NCBI GenBank assembly: GCA_032358165.1
Contig: JAALGY010000017.1
Location: forward strand, 2,356,001-2,420,000
Reading direction: 5' to 3'
Length of the DNA stretch: 64,000 bases
From: Diplosphaera chodatii
Lineage: Eukaryota > Chlorophyta > Trebouxiophyceae > Prasiolales > Stichococcaceae
Shown: positions 62,201 through 64,000 of the stretch, one piece after another
How the letters are laid out: each line of letters starts with the position of its first letter
Position numbering within the stretch: the stretch's first letter is position 1
Translations under genes and position numbers: made by a program
The notes under the pieces: generated by a model
Databases searched by the model: none
Told to the model about the DNA's origin: nothing
The model's input: only the letters and a program-made list of their open reading frames with translations

Positions 62201-64000
62201 GAGGCGGAAACATGGCGCAGCCTGCAGCAGTTCTCCAGGAACGCCCTGGAGCTTGCACAGAAGCGGCTGCAGCGCGACGACAGCAGCGAGATGCCACAGT
62301 TGGACCCCGCAGCACCCACCACCCAATGGCTCAAGCGCCTGTGGTGAGTCGATGTGCGCCAAGTTGCAGCATGTCCAATCCCTGACATAGGAGCTCAGCC
62401 TTGACCGATGCAACCCAAGTGCGCCAGGCCCTGGGGGCGACACGGCTTGCTGGAGTATGTGAGCGAGCTCAATGGCAAGCTGCTCTACTCATACTTTAAT
62501 TGGCGCCAGGTGGAATGCCCCAATGTCATCACAGCTTGGCCAATGATCTGACACAACCCTTCAGGAGTCCATCTGCAATCCAACCCAGCAACATGAGTTG
62601 CTGGCAAACTCGTTCTTCATGCACGCAGGACACCAGCAGCGACCTGCAGCTGTTTGCCATACTGTCAGTGACGCTGGTGGTGACTGGCGGCCTGCTGAAA
62701 GGCAGCGTCATAAAATTCTTTGACACACTGCTGCCGCTGAACGATGTCAGCAGCTCGGACGCGTGGTGGCGCAACTTCTACCAGGTGAGGAGTACCTCAG
62801 CTGCATCACTCCCGGTCGCTGTCGTCAGTCAAGCTTGTTGCTACCTGACTTGGGAGCTTGCACCGTTTGGGGTTGCAAGTACAGCTGCAGTCTTGTCTGG
62901 ATGTTGTAGGTTGGGCTGCTGCTGTTTGGGGAGAACTTCCCGCCAGCCACAGATCCTCCAGCAGAGCAGGTGTTCAGCCTGGTGACCGCATCCATCGGGC
63001 TGGCCTCCTTCGCGCTGATCCTGGCACTCGTCGAGCAGGTGGTGGTCCCTGCTCGACAGCAGACTCTGTGCCTCGTGTCAATCGCGCTGCACTCATCCTA
63101 CACCTGACTCCATCACACCTGACTCTCTCACAGTCGCTTCCTTTGTACAAGCAATATGCAACATAGAAGTGGTGTCATCCCGGTAAGTTCCCAGCAACAC
63201 TACATGCTTCTTGTATGCTCTTGTCTGCTCTTGTCGGCAGGTGGTGCTAGAGGTGATCGAGGAGCAGGTCGCTCGCGGCAGTCGCATCTACGAGTCAGAA
63301 CATTTTGTAGTGTTGGTGTGGGGCAACAGTCAGCGGGACCTGGAGGCTGTCGAGCGCATCCTCAGCCAGGTGCAGCGCCTGTGGCCGGGTGTGACGCCAT
63401 GGCATGCTGCGATGCACTTGTCTGGGCTCAGCTTGGCTTGGCTGCATTGCTGTGCACCACGAGGGGCATGGCGACTACAGTCGCATGCCGTGCAGTCCGG
63501 CAGCATTCAGGGCGGGCCTGAGCACGACATCTGCATCTGGTGGCCTCAGGTGTGCCAGGCGCACCGGGCGGACGGCGGCCGCGTGGTGGTAGTCATGTCG
63601 CAGCGGGAGAAGCTGGACATGGAGTCGCTGTACAGGCGCGGCTGGGCGCAGCTCACGCTGTGAACTTTGCAAGAGTGGCTTGTCAATGCTCTGCCTGTAC
63701 GCTGCCCACTCAGTTGCAGTGGCTCTGTTGCGCTACGCAGTGGGTGTGCTGGATGGCATACAGCAACATGGTCAGTAAGCAGTGGCACCAGGCACCCTTC
63801 TGGACGTCGTCCACTGCTGCAACAAAACCTGCACTTGCGTGGCAGGCGGCAGATACCTCCGGACCAGCGGCACGGCAGCAGCTTCGTGTTCCGGCAGGGC
63901 AGCCCGCTGGACATCACCGACCTGCGGGGTGTGGCGGTGTCGTCGGCCGCCGCCGTCATCGTGCTGGCCGACAACTCCAGGTGCAGTGCAGCATCCCGGC
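62201..64000 (+). CDS. CASTOR/POLLUX-like ion channel (3' end off window)
   Basis: Exons 62201-62343, 62428-62509, 62629-62783, 62910 to about 63039, about 63241-63369, one near 63550-63660 and one ending at 63980 join in phase. They give LKRLW, HGLLEYVSELNGKLLYSYF, then the membrane segment LFAILSVTLVVTGGLLKG, a short loop (NDVSSSDAWWRNFYQ), VGLLLFGENFPP and SLVTASIGLASFALILALVE. The cytosolic part follows: VVLEVIEEQVARGS, EHFVVLVWGNSQRDLEAVER, GRVVVVMSQREKLDMESLY, SFVFRQGSPLDITDLRGVAV and AAAVIVLADNS. The order membrane pore, VLEVIEE linker, then RCK-like Rossmann strands with GSPL--DL is that of plant CASTOR/POLLUX/DMI1 channels, nuclear-envelope cation channels of symbiotic calcium signalling. 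The upstream start and the C-terminal part are missing. Confidence 0.8.

Noticed and set aside
1..64000. CRISPR arrays, rRNA, transposon open frames, bacterial-type operons
   Set aside because: None was seen. Regularly spaced repeats, transposase, integrase or reverse transcriptase motifs and Shine-Dalgarno-led gene strings are all absent.

Overview
The window is nuclear DNA from a green alga, probably a chlorophyte. It is GC-rich, and nearly every gene is split into short exons by introns of about 100-300 bases ending in (T/C)GCAG. Candidate TGTAA polyadenylation signals follow several stops. The gene content fits: a pTAC14/PAP7-type plastid SET protein, a plant-type sterol C-5 desaturase, a CASTOR/POLLUX-type channel, and a Pmp-repeat membrane protein of a kind common in algae. 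No bacterial operons, rRNA, tRNA, CRISPR array or intact transposon were seen.

Layout. 1-6.2 kb (minus): 3' part missing, a protein of at least three LamG/concanavalin-like modules. 7.1-10.4 kb (minus) and 10.8-14.6 kb (plus): a head-to-head pair of paralogous DEDD 3'-5' exonucleases with C-terminal zinc-finger regions; the plus copy has an Arg/Ser-rich N-terminus. 15.0-21.9 kb (minus): a chromatin protein with PHD finger, ARID domain, AT-hook-like and Agenet/Tudor-like segments. 22.3-25.9 kb (plus): an F-box protein with a beta-propeller-like repeat region. 26.5-29.7 kb (minus): pTAC14/PAP7-like SET protein. 30.5-33.1 kb (plus): a protein with a plant DUF7138-like N-terminus. 34.2-37.3 kb (minus): CPA2-type cation/proton antiporter. 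38.6-48.1 kb (plus): a very large signal-peptide, Pmp beta-helix, Cys-rich, multi-pass membrane protein. 48.5-50.5 kb (minus): sterol C-5 desaturase. 51.4-53.2 kb (minus): a protein with a DM (doublesex/mab-3) type zinc module. 53.9-59.9 kb (plus): a 1,392-residue coiled-coil protein with a CEP290-like C-terminus. 60.4-61.1 kb (minus): a small type I membrane protein. 62.2-64 kb (plus, runs off the window): CASTOR/POLLUX-like ion channel.

The genes do not form a pathway. Several adjacent pairs are divergent and share short upstream regions (10.37-10.83, 21.9-22.3, 29.7-30.5, 37.3-38.6, 53.2-53.9 kb). The most notable observations are the DM-type zinc module in an alga, four consecutive GC-AG introns in the coiled-coil gene, a perfect 19-bp inverted repeat at 38383-38430, and the inverted exonuclease duplication. 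The exon models of the DM, CEP290-like, DUF7138-like and sterol desaturase genes were checked splice by splice and stay in phase throughout. The others are supported exon by exon, but their exact ends are less certain.
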